5,439 nucleotides of DNA, from the NCBI GenBank assembly GCA_021129615.1, contig JAJOKY010000019.1, positions 1 through 5,439 of the forward strand, in the 5' to 3' direction. The notes beneath the pieces are model-generated. The model had not been told where the DNA came from. It made no database searches and saw only the letters and a list, made by a program, of their open reading frames with translations. Position 1 is the stretch's first letter. Each line of letters begins with the position of its first letter. This DNA is from Minisyncoccota bacterium. GTDB lineage: Bacteria > Patescibacteriota > Minisyncoccia > Minisyncoccales > CSSED10-335. The position numbers and the translations under genes were made by a program. Positions 1 to 5,439 of the stretch are shown here, one piece after another.

Positions 1-26
1 AAAAGAGGCAAAATGTCGGGGGGAAA

Positions 27-57
27 GAACATACGAGGGTTCAACCCTCGTATGTTC
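27..57. repeat. Perfect 13-bp inverted repeat (hairpin), possible terminator or dispersed palindrome
   Basis: The arm GAACATACGAGGG (27-39) is exactly complementary to CCCTCGTATGTTC (45-57) around the 5-nt loop TTCAA. A second pair, AAAAGAGG (1-8) and CCTCTTTT (64-71), encloses it, so a larger interrupted hairpin could form. It starts 146 bases downstream of the clpB stop. On the minus strand the stem is followed by TTT and then a run of C, a poor U-tract. On the plus strand the outer arm ends in CCTCTTTTTCTC, which is more terminator-like and would serve a gene to the left of the window. It could also be a copy of a dispersed intergenic palindrome. The structure is certain; its role is not. 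Confidence 0.6.
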
Positions 58-61
58 AAAA

Positions 62-122
62 TTCCTCTTTTTCTCTTCCCTCCGCTCTCTCCTCTATACT
101 CTCCCTCCCCTCCATTCCGTTC
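62..122. other. Polypyrimidine/polypurine tract downstream of clpB
   Basis: 56 of the 61 plus-strand bases are C or T; the only purines are at 84, 96, 98, 114 and 119. The minus strand, which would be the clpB 3' UTR if transcription reaches this far, is therefore a purine tract with several GGAG/GGGAG blocks. Such tracts can form triplex DNA or a weak two-layer G-quadruplex, but the sequence alone shows only the composition bias. The rest of 1-202 has no supported gene. Confidence 0.6.
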
Positions 123-202
123 ATAATGACAAAATAGAGAATCCAGAATTATGGGGGTAGAATAATAAGAAGGAAGGAGTCTTCTAAGTGAAGTGGTGGG
201 AG

Positions 203-2914
203 TTATTGATTTTTGGCTTTATCTCTTTTTTTAAGCATTTTTGTGGTTACTTTAAATACTATTTTAGAGTTATCTATATCAATTCTTATTCTATCTCCAC
301 TCTTAACCTCTCCTGATATAATTTTTAGAGCCAAAGGATCAAGAACATCTTTTTGAATTACCCTTCTTAATGGCCTTGCTCCAAGAGCAGGGTCATATCC
401 TTTTTCTGCCAATCTACCCTCTGCTAAGCTAGAGATATCAAGGATGATATTATTATTCTTCTTAAGAATTGCCCTAACTTTAGATATTTCAATATCTACA
501 ATCTTTCTAATTTCCGATTTTTTTAGATGATTAAAGATTATAATCTCATCTATTCTATTAAGGAGCTCTGGTCTAAAATTATCTTTTAGGGATTGCATCA
601 CCTCATTTTTTAAGTTCTCTTTTTCAAAAATACCCTCTTTGTCAGTTGAAAATCCGAGCCCACTCATCTTAACTATATGACTTGACCCTATATTTGATGT
701 CATTATTAAAATAGCATTTTTAAATGAAACTTTTCTACCCTTAGAGTCGGTTAATTGGCCATCTTCTAAGACTTGAAGTAGTATATTAAAAATTTCGGGA
801 TGGGCTTTTTCTATTTCATCAAATAGAATAACACTATATGGATGTCTCCTTACTTTACTAGTGAGTTGCCCTCCCTCGTCATATCCGATATATCCCGGTG
901 GTGATCCTATTATTTTTGAAACTGAATGCCTTTCCATATACTCAGACATATCTAATCTTATCATCGCAGCTTCATCATTGAAAAGAAATTGAGCTAAAGC
1001 TTTTGCGGTTTCGGTTTTACCAACTCCGGTTGGTCCCAAAAATAGAAATGATCCTAGTGGACGCTTTTCCTCTGATATACCTGCCCTAGATCTCCTTATA
1101 GCATTAGATATGGCGATAATCCCTTCTTCTTGTCCTATTATCTTTTTAGTTAATATCTCTTCCATTTTTTCAAGCTTTCTTATCTCTTCTTCTAAAAGAC
1201 TAGTTACTGGAATCCCTGTCCATCTAGAAACTACCATTGCAATGTCCTCTTCAGTAACCTCCTCTCTAAGCATGGGTCGAGACTTTTGAATTTGAGCTAG
1301 TTTTCTCTCTGCTGATTTCAATAATTTTAGTAATTCTGGTATTTTGCCGTATTTTATTTCTGCAACTTTCTGTAGGTTAGCTTCTTGTCCAGCCCTTTCT
1401 GCTTCATGCTTTAATTCATCAATCTTATTCTTTGTTTCTTTAATTTTTTCTATTACATCCCTTTCAGCCCCCCACTTAGATTGGAGGGTATTTGCCTTCC
1501 CTTTTATTTCAGCAAGTTGACGAGATATTACCCTTAATCTTTTTTTAGATTCGTTATAATCTTCATTCTTTAGTGCCTCTTTTTCTATCTCTAATTTTTG
1601 CATCTCTCTTTTAAAATCTTCCAATTCAGTTGGCTCAGATTCTATTTCTAATCTTAAGTAGCTCATTGATTCATCCATAAGATCAACTGCCTTATCTGGA
1701 AGAAACCTATCATTTATATATCTAGCTGAAAGTTCAACTGCTTTCTTTAGGGCTAAGTCTTTAATCTTAACTCCATGATGAAGTTCATACCTCTCTTTAA
1801 TTCCCCTAAGTATTGAGACAGTATCATCAACAGATGGCTCAGCAACAAAAATTGGCTGGAATCTCCTTTCAAGGGCTGCATCTTTTTCAATATATTTTTG
1901 ATATTCTTTAATTGTTGTTGCTCCGATAGCTCTTAGTTGTCCTCTCGCTAGTGCTGGCTTAAGTAGGTTTGAGGCATCAATAGCACCCTCCGATCCACCA
2001 GCTCCAATTAGAGTGTGTAATTCATCAATGAATAATATATATTTATCTTTAACCTTATTTATCTCTCTTATAAATGCCTTCATCCTATCCTCAAATTCCC
2101 CACGATATTTCGTTCCAGCAACTAGCGCTCCAATGTCTAGTGCTATTATTTCTTTCCCTTTTAAACTTTCAGAAACATCTCCCTTAACTATTTTTTGGGC
2201 TAGTCCTTCAGCGATAGCTGTTTTCCCAACTCCAGCTTCACCAATTAAAACTGGATTATTTTTAGTCCTCCTACAAAGAATTTGAACTACTCTTTTAATC
2301 TCATTATCTCTCCCAATAACAGGGTCAAGTCTTCCCTCTTTAGCCGCCGTGATTAGATTATTAGAATATTTCTCAATAACTTGATATTTTGATTCTGGTT
2401 CTGGGTCAGTAATCTTCTCTCCTCCTCTTATCTCCATTAAATATTTCAAAACTGAATTATAGTTAAAAGCACTATGGTCCATAATCATAGGACCACCCCT
2501 CCCCGGTCTTAGCAAAGGTGCATTATCCATAATATTTTTTGCTCTACTTTTAACACTCAACAGGGCAAGAAAAAGATGCTCTATAGATATAAATTCATCA
2601 CCCATTCTAATTGACTCTTCTTTAGCTCTATCAAGAACATTCGCCATATCTTGTGTTAAATAAAATTGACCAAACGACTTAGGTGATGATTTATGAGTAA
2701 TTTTTTCTAGCTCCTGAAATACTTTCCTCTTAAGTTGCTCTATATCAACCCCCATTTGATGGAGTAATACCAGAACGATACTCTCTTGCTGGCTGAGCAA
2801 AGAATTTAAAAGATGGAGTGCATCTATCTGTTGTTGCCCTCTAGAGTGAACGCTATTTTGGGCTGATATTATGGCGTCTTGTGCCTTAGTTGTGAAATTT
2901 CCTTGCATATGCAT
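203..2914 (-). CDS. clpB: ATP-dependent chaperone ClpB (Hsp100 disaggregase)
   Basis: This 903-residue protein is a cytoplasmic Hsp100 hexamer subunit that threads aggregated proteins through its pore, working in the family with DnaK/DnaJ/GrpE. Domains in order: two Clp-N repeats (about 7-73 and 85-130); NBD1 with Walker A GEAGVGKT (225-232), pore-loop Tyr270 in GTKYRGEFE, Walker B ILFIDE (293-298) and arginine finger ERR (349-351); a long coiled-coil middle domain (about 418-545); WTGIPV (565-570); NBD2 with Walker A GPTGVGKT (627-634), pore loop GYIGY (674-678), Walker B LFDE (697-700), TSN sensor 1 (739-741), RPELLNRID (781-789) and sensor 2 GARPLRR (845-851). The full middle domain identifies ClpB rather than ClpC or ClpA. 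At 903 aa it is longer than E. coli ClpB (857 aa), partly through an insert near 131-152. Residues 752-756 (GLGFS) resemble a ClpC-type ClpP loop. The start is Met1 or Met3 (ATG CAT ATG); no Shine-Dalgarno site helps choose. It lies 77 bp downstream of htrA. Confidence 0.97.
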   Translation of the reverse strand: MHMQGNFTTKAQDAIISAQNSVHSRGQQQIDALHLLNSLLSQQESIVLVLLHQMGVDIEQLKRKVFQELEKITHKSSPKSFGQFYLTQDMANVLDRAKEESIRMGDEFISIEHLFLALLSVKSRAKNIMDNAPLLRPGRGGPMIMDHSAFNYNSVLKYLMEIRGGEKITDPEPESKYQVIEKYSNNLITAAKEGRLDPVIGRDNEIKRVVQILCRRTKNNPVLIGEAGVGKTAIAEGLAQKIVKGDVSESLKGKEIIALDIGALVAGTKYRGEFEDRMKAFIREINKVKDKYILFIDELHTLIGAGGSEGAIDASNLLKPALARGQLRAIGATTIKEYQKYIEKDAALERRFQPIFVAEPSVDDTVSILRGIKERYELHHGVKIKDLALKKAVELSARYINDRFLPDKAVDLMDESMSYLRLEIESEPTELEDFKREMQKLEIEKEALKNEDYNESKKRLRVISRQLAEIKGKANTLQSKWGAERDVIEKIKETKNKIDELKHEAERAGQEANLQKVAEIKYGKIPELLKLLKSAERKLAQIQKSRPMLREEVTEEDIAMVVSRWTGIPVTSLLEEEIRKLEKMEEILTKKIIGQEEGIIAISNAIRRSRAGISEEKRPLGSFLFLGPTGVGKTETAKALAQFLFNDEAAMIRLDMSEYMERHSVSKIIGSPPGYIGYDEGGQLTSKVRRHPYSVILFDEIEKAHPEIFNILLQVLEDGQLTDSKGRKVSFKNAILIMTSNIGSSHIVKMSGLGFSTDKEGIFEKENLKNEVMQSLKDNFRPELLNRIDEIIIFNHLKKSEIRKIVDIEISKVRAILKKNNNIILDISSLAEGRLAEKGYDPALGARPLRRVIQKDVLDPLALKIISGEVKSGDRIRIDIDNSKIVFKVTTKMLKKRDKAKNQ

Positions 2915-2968
2915 ATTTTTAAATCGGTGAATATATTAAATTAATTTTAATTGAGCCTAATGTTTTTT

Positions 2969-2974
2969 ATTATA
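2969..2974 (-). promoter_or_regulatory. Candidate -10 box of a clpB promoter
   Basis: The minus strand reads TATAAT, a perfect sigma-70-type -10 box, 54 bases before the clpB ATG and just after the hairpin at the htrA stop. The bases 16-18 nt upstream (around 2991-2998) match TTGACA poorly, and there is no TGn extension, so the promoter is only partly supported. No CIRCE (HrcA) or CtsR-type heat-shock operator is visible in the gap. A transcript from here would have a leader of roughly 45 nt without a clear ribosome-binding site. Confidence 0.4.
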
Positions 2975-2976
2975 CT

Positions 2977-3005
2977 AAAAAATCTGAAAAACTACCAGAT
3001 TTTTT
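2977..3005 (-). terminator. Terminator-like hairpin at the htrA stop codon
   Basis: AAAAAATCTG (2977-2986) and CAGATTTTTT (2996-3005) form a perfect 10-bp inverted repeat with a 9-nt loop. In the htrA direction the transcript would fold and end in a run of six U. The TAG stop of htrA lies in the loop. The stem holds only two G:C pairs, so it is weak and probably leaky. The symmetry makes it terminator-like on both strands. Confidence 0.4.
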
Positions 3006-4212
3006 GACCAAGAGTAGTCTTGATAACCATCTCTCGATTCCCTCTCATCACTCTTAGCTCTATCTCATCATTGGGGTTATATCTTAAAATCACATCTGCC
3101 AAATGATTATCTTTATCAATCCTAACTTCATTAAAGTAGGTTATAATATCTCCTGGCCTTAGTCCAGCTTTTTCAGCCGCTGACCCAGGCTCTATAGATG
3201 GTCCATCTACTCCATCAACAATCCAAGCTCCGTAATTGACTGAAAGGTTTTTTCGCTCTTTAATTTTTTCATCAATCATCAAATATCTAATGCCTAAAAA
3301 AGGGAATACCAATTCTCCATAAGTTATAACACTCTCTATCATTCTTTCTGCTTTATTGATAGGAATACTAAACCCAATATTTTGTGCGTCTAAGGCGACA
3401 GCAGTATTTATCCCAACTACCTCTCCCCTAAGATTAAGAAGTGGCCCACCAGAATTACCCATATTAATAGCAGCATCAGTTTGAATTACATCCTCTAGGA
3501 CTTGGACCATTCTTCCATCAGTCGCTGATATTGATCTACCTAGCCCAGAAATAACACCAACCGAAACAGTATTTCTAAATTCTCCAAGTGAGTTTCCTAT
3601 CGCTATCACTGTTTGCCCTATTCTTATATCTGAAGAATCACCCATTTCTACTACTGGAAAAGTGTAGTCACTCTTTATTCTCATAATCGCCAAGTCTTGA
3701 GACGGATCTCTCGCTAAGACCTCAGCTTCAAATTTTTTACCATCATTAGTGAAAATGGTATACTCAGCATCTTTTTCTCTGACTACATGTCGGTTAGTTA
3801 AAACTAGCCCATCTTCTGAAATTATAAAGCCAGTCCCCCCTCCAATTTCTCTTCGTTTTATCCTATGTTCTCTATCGATATCCCTCTTAAAAAATGGATC
3901 TTCAAAAAACCAATCTAAGTCAAACGGAATTCGCCTTTCAATAATAGGGATGTCTTTTGAAACAACTATACTAACAACTGCTGGGGAAACATTTTCGACA
4001 ACTCCGACAATCATATTTTCTCTAAAAATTAGCGGATTATAGGATACATCATCTTGGTCTTTATTTTCGTTTAATGTACCATTATCAGTTATTTTTTCTA
4101 ATATAGTGGTATCCGTAAAATAGCCAGCTACGAAAAAGCCTAGCAAAAAAACACATATTACTATAAGCAATATAGTAATGTTGATAGCAATTGTTAATCT
4201 TTTTTTAATCAT
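2992..4212 (-). CDS. HtrA/Deg-family serine protease, membrane-anchored, one PDZ domain
   Basis: This 406-residue S1C-type protease probably degrades or checks misfolded proteins outside the cytoplasmic membrane. Residues 1-4 are positively charged and 8-32 form one hydrophobic helix with no obvious cleavage site, so it is most likely a signal anchor. A polar linker (33-65) leads to the trypsin-like domain (about 66-295). The triad is complete: His142 in TNRHVV, Asp173 in SQDLAI and Ser254 in GNSGGP. The aromatic, charged stretch DWFFEDPFF (100-108) lies in the long loop before the GGGTGFIIS strand, as is common in HtrA proteins. One PDZ domain follows (about 300-400), with a GLRPGDII core at 350-357. 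Size and layout fit single-PDZ HtrA proteins (DegS-like or HhoA/HtrA-like) rather than two-PDZ DegP, so I give no exact symbol. The ATG at 4212 begins just before the anchor; no strong Shine-Dalgarno site is visible. It is 77 bp upstream of clpB in the same orientation and about 100 bp from an IS remnant. Confidence 0.95.
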   Translation of the reverse strand: MIKKRLTIAINITILLIVICVFLLGFFVAGYFTDTTILEKITDNGTLNENKDQDDVSYNPLIFRENMIVGVVENVSPAVVSIVVSKDIPIIERRIPFDLDWFFEDPFFKRDIDREHRIKRREIGGGTGFIISEDGLVLTNRHVVREKDAEYTIFTNDGKKFEAEVLARDPSQDLAIMRIKSDYTFPVVEMGDSSDIRIGQTVIAIGNSLGEFRNTVSVGVISGLGRSISATDGRMVQVLEDVIQTDAAINMGNSGGPLLNLRGEVVGINTAVALDAQNIGFSIPINKAERMIESVITYGELVFPFLGIRYLMIDEKIKERKNLSVNYGAWIVDGVDGPSIEPGSAAEKAGLRPGDIITYFNEVRIDKDNHLADVILRYNPNDEIELRVMRGNREMVIKTTLGQKIW

Positions 4213-4233
4213 GATTTTATTAGTTCTTATGAT

Positions 4234-4262
4234 AAAATACTATAAAAATATATATATGTCTA
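4234..4262 (-). promoter_or_regulatory. Candidate htrA promoter
   Basis: On the minus strand TAGACA (4257-4262, five of six matches to TTGACA) is followed after 17 nt by TATTTT (4234-4239, four of six matches to TATAAT). Transcription would begin about 15 nt before the htrA ATG. The area is very AT-rich, so chance matches are likely. The promoter lies wholly between the IS remnant and htrA, so it would have survived the insertion. Confidence 0.3.
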
Positions 4263-4295
4263 GTGGGGATAAAAGTTAGAATAATAAGAAAGAGT

Positions 4296-4305
4296 CGTAG
4301 CGGGG
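4296..4305. repeat. Left half of a 10-bp palindrome flanking the IS
   Basis: CGTAGCGGGG here is exactly complementary to CCCCGCTACG at 5371-5380, on the other side of the IS. The spacing to the IS inverted repeats is unequal (7 nt on the left, 3 nt on the right). Next to it is the small palindrome GGTC-A-GACC (4304-4312). The pair is either an outer part of the IS ends or the split stem of a hairpin into which the IS inserted. Confidence 0.55.
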
Positions 4306-4312
4306 TCAGACC

Positions 4313-4340
4313 TGTAGAAGCCAACTAATTCGTTGACAGA
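4313..4340. repeat. Left terminal inverted repeat of the IS481-like element
   Basis: The left repeat reads TGTAGAAG, then CC, then AACTAATTCGTTGACAGA. It matches the complement of 5340-5367 at 25 of 28 positions. It begins with TGT, as IS481-family ends usually do. It also contains the natural TAG stop of the transposase (4325-4327), so the last residues of the transposase are coded inside the repeat. Confidence 0.85.
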
Positions 4341-5223
4341 TTCTTCAAAAACTCTACTGGATTTTTTCCATTAATTCCTTAGTGGAATCGTTGATAATTG
4401 TAGTAATAAAGATATTCTGATAATTTATCTTCAAGGTGTTCTATAGAATCAAAAACCATATCTTCTAGTAGATCATTTTTCAGAGTTTTCCAGAATCTTT
4501 CTATCTTCCCATTGGTCTGTGGTCTATATGGTCTAGTATACCTATACTTGATACCCATCTCCATCATTAATCTTTCAAATGGATGTTGTTCTGGATGTTT
4601 TAAGTTTCTACCACCAAACTCAGCACCATTATCAGATAGTAATTCCTTGAATTATATCTTGTGTACTTGTTTAAAATAATTCAAGATTCTTATAGTGCTA
4701 AACATAATTGTTAGTGATTTGAGATTTGGAATAACTTCAATCTAGACTACTCTACTGGCATCATCAATGATTGCTATCAAGTATAACTTTTTTATACCCA
4801 AAACAATGTTTTTTCTAGATAATGGCAGTCAATGTGTGCTAAATCTCCAGCCTTTTCCCTTATTATCTTCCTCTTCTTCTCTTTCATCTTAGGTAATAAT
4901 ATATTTAAATTATGTCGCTTAAATATATTATACACACCTAATGGAGAGAGTGCAAGCTTTAGCTTAGCTTTAAGTAGTGAAGATATATCATACTTATTTA
5001 AACCAGTGCTCCTTAGCTCTATGACCTTATTCTCAATATATGGGAATGGTCGTCTAGACTTCCACTTTGGACCACGTTTTTGAGGCAGAAGGTCTAGATT
5101 GCTATTGCTTAGATCAAACCTGTTATAGTACTTAAAAAATGTCTGTCTATTAAGATTATGGAACTTGTAGAGGTCAGAGACAAACTTAAACTGAGGATGT
5201 TTCTTCTTTTTTATGAGTTTGTA
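4325..5223 (-). pseudogene. IS481-family DDE transposase, inactivated by stops and a frameshift
   Basis: A transposase of about 300 residues can be followed across two frames. The N-terminal part (5223 down to about 4815) reads from KLIKKKKHPQFKFVSDLYK, through a helix-turn-helix-like region, to GDLAHIDCHYL. A one-base loss in the T run at 4809-4814 then shifts the frame, and NIVLGIKKLYLIAIIDDASR continues. The catalytic residues are visible: Asp at 4763-4765 (IDDASR), Asp at 4631-4633 (LSDNGAEF) and Glu at 4499-4501 (NGKIERF). The second Asp and the Glu are 43 residues apart, longer than the usual D35E spacing. In-frame stops are TAG at 4742-4744 (probably a lost Trp in VVWIEV), TAA at 4652-4654 and TAA at 4379-4381 (probably lost Gln codons), and TAA at 5224-5226. 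Beyond the 4379 stop the frame continues GINGKNPVEFLKNLSTN to a natural TAG at 4325-4327. The true start is unclear: an in-frame ATG at 5293-5295 is possible, but two more stops (5287-5289 and 5272-5274) intervene. Confidence 0.9.
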
Positions 5224-5329
5224 TTATTTGATTAAAAACTTTTGGTTTTTAATCTGAATTAAACTTAATGTTTAGTCATTTATTGTCTATTTCATATAGT
5301 TAATTGATTTAATTTATTAAATAATATTT

Positions 5330-5359
5330 ATTATACCATTCTGTCAACGAATTAGTTAA
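5330..5359 (-). promoter_or_regulatory. Candidate transposase promoter in the right IS end
   Basis: The minus strand reads TTAACT (5354-5359, four of six -35 matches), an 18-nt spacer, then TGGTATAAT. This is a perfect -10 box (5330-5335) with the TGn extension. It overlaps the right inverted repeat and points into the transposase relic, the usual place for an IS promoter. Transcripts could run on toward htrA, since no hairpin terminator is seen between. Confidence 0.45.
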
Positions 5360-5367
5360 CTTCTATA
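5340..5367. repeat. Right terminal inverted repeat of the IS481-like element
   Basis: The complement reads TATAGAAG, then TT, then AACTAATTCGTTGACAGA, and matches 4313-4340 at 25 of 28 positions. The inner 18 bases are identical to the left copy. The three differences are all in the outer ten bases. Confidence 0.85.
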
Positions 5368-5370
5368 AAA

Positions 5371-5380
5371 CCCCGCTACG
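5371..5380. repeat. Right half of the 10-bp palindrome flanking the IS
   Basis: CCCCGCTACG, the exact complement of 4296-4305, lies 3 nt outside the right IS repeat. On the minus strand it reads CGTAGCGGGG followed by TTTTAT. The bases beyond it (GCAGAATGAC) are unlike those beyond the left copy. Confidence 0.55.
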
Positions 5381-5388
5381 GCAGAATG

Positions 5389-5439
5389 ACTAAGATACAG
5401 AAATCAAGAACTAAGATACAAGAACCAATTACCAATTAC
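5389..5439. repeat. Short direct repeats at the window edge
   Basis: ACTAAGATACA occurs at 5389-5399 and again at 5410-5420, a 21-base period. It is followed by two tandem copies of CCAATTA (5425-5431 and 5432-5438). The stretch is low-complexity, has no supported reading frame, and may continue past the window. Confidence 0.55.

Larger units (their letters stand above)
4313..5367 (-). mobile_element. Degenerate IS481-like insertion sequence
   Basis: A 1,055-bp element bounded by 28-bp imperfect inverted repeats and carrying one transposase relic read on the minus strand. Size, TGT-type left end and the DDE transposase all fit the IS481 family. The right end has TATAGAAG where the left has TGTAGAAG, so one terminal base has probably mutated. 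No convincing direct target duplication is seen at either edge, which fits an old insertion, later rearrangement or misplaced borders. Multiple stops and a frameshift make it non-autonomous. It sits about 100 bp upstream of htrA and points toward it. Confidence 0.85.

Noticed and set aside
36..50. tRNA T-arm, from the GGTTCAA loop
   Set aside because: The paired arms are wrong for a T-loop of seven bases and no other tRNA arms are present.
27..57. LexA-type operator (GAAC...GTTC)
   Set aside because: The half-sites are 23 bases apart rather than the 4-base spacing of the Gram-positive LexA box.
168..185. clpB terminator formed by AGAAG/CTTCT just after the stop
   Set aside because: The stem is only 5 bp with an 8-nt loop and no clean U-tract.
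188..316. Plus-strand GTG frame of 42 codons preceded by AAGGAAGGAG
   Set aside because: The SD-like site is tempting, but most of the frame is antisense to the clpB 3' end and the peptide looks like a shadow, rich in Phe, Tyr and Ser.
2013..2285. Plus-strand open frame of 90 codons inside clpB
   Set aside because: It is antisense to the conserved NBD1 Walker region; the protein is low-complexity Ser/Pro/Leu with no known motif.
203..2914. ClpC or ClpA identity for the AAA+ protein
   Set aside because: The middle domain of roughly 125 residues with ClpB-type sequence, plus the IRGGEKITD linker, fits ClpB; only the GLGF loop recalls ClpC.
2915..2991. CIRCE or CtsR operator before clpB
   Set aside because: TTAGGCTCA only faintly resembles a CIRCE half-site and has no partner; no GGTCAAA-type heptads are present.
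3749..4042. Plus-strand open frame of 97 codons inside htrA
   Set aside because: It lies opposite the catalytic domain of a clear protease and shows no family features.
4379..4567. A separate 62-residue small gene
   Set aside because: Its frame continues upstream through LSDNGAEF and downstream through NGKNPVEF; it is just a stop-bounded piece of the transposase.
4809..4815. Programmed -1 frameshift at an A AAA AAC-like site in the transposase
   Set aside because: The heptamer is not in the required phase with the incoming frame, and several nonsense codons lie downstream anyway. Simple loss of one A is the easier reading.
4832..5083. Plus-strand open frame of 83 codons inside the IS
   Set aside because: It is antisense to the N-terminal half of the transposase relic, which reads well on the minus strand.
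4379..5226. TAA/TAG recoded as Gln, which would restore the transposase
   Set aside because: clpB and htrA end at TAA and TAG in the normal way, the TAG at 4742-4744 falls where Trp is expected, and a frameshift also remains.
4296..5390. Target site duplication of the IS
   Set aside because: No direct repeat of 3 or more bases is convincing at any of the possible borders.

Overview
The window is AT-rich bacterial DNA. Two intact genes and one decayed insertion sequence all read on the minus strand. From high to low coordinates the order is: a degenerate IS481-like element (about 4313-5367), a membrane-anchored HtrA/Deg-type serine protease (2992-4212), and the disaggregase ClpB (203-2914). 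No gene is supported in 1-202 or 5368-5439. The low GC, the lack of clear Shine-Dalgarno sites, the short PDZ-protease and ClpB neighbours, the style of the IS481 element and the simple repeats at the right end suggest an uncultured bacterium, possibly of the Patescibacteria/CPR. This is an inference from style; no phylogenetic marker was read. clpB ends in TAA and htrA in TAG, so standard stop use holds.

Region by region. 1-202 is the non-coding stretch downstream of clpB. It holds a perfect 13-bp hairpin (27-57), an outer AAAAGAGG/CCTCTTTT pair (1-8 and 64-71) and an almost pure pyrimidine tract (62-122). 203-2914 encodes a full-length ClpB with both AAA+ modules and a complete middle domain. 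2915-2991 is a 77-bp gap with an AT-rich terminator-like hairpin at the htrA stop and a perfect TATAAT facing clpB. 2992-4212 encodes the protease with an intact His-Asp-Ser triad, one N-terminal membrane anchor and one PDZ domain. 4213-4312 is the htrA leader. 4313-5367 is the dead IS, with 28-bp inverted repeats matching at 25 positions. A transposase can be read through it, but with at least four in-frame stops and one frameshift. Outside the inverted repeats lies a second 10-bp inverted pair, CGTAGCGGGG/CCCCGCTACG. The last 50 bases are short direct repeats.

Functionally, htrA and clpB form a protein quality-control pair: HtrA would act on misfolded proteins outside the membrane, and ClpB would rescue aggregates in the cytoplasm with DnaK. 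They may share a transcript, but the gap has signals for separate clpB expression. The IS ends about 100 bp upstream of htrA in the same orientation, so it sets the upstream limit of the htrA regulatory region.

I found no convincing new biological system. The points most worth a second look are the palindrome around the IS, the ClpC-like GLGF loop in ClpB, and the hairpin at 27-57.
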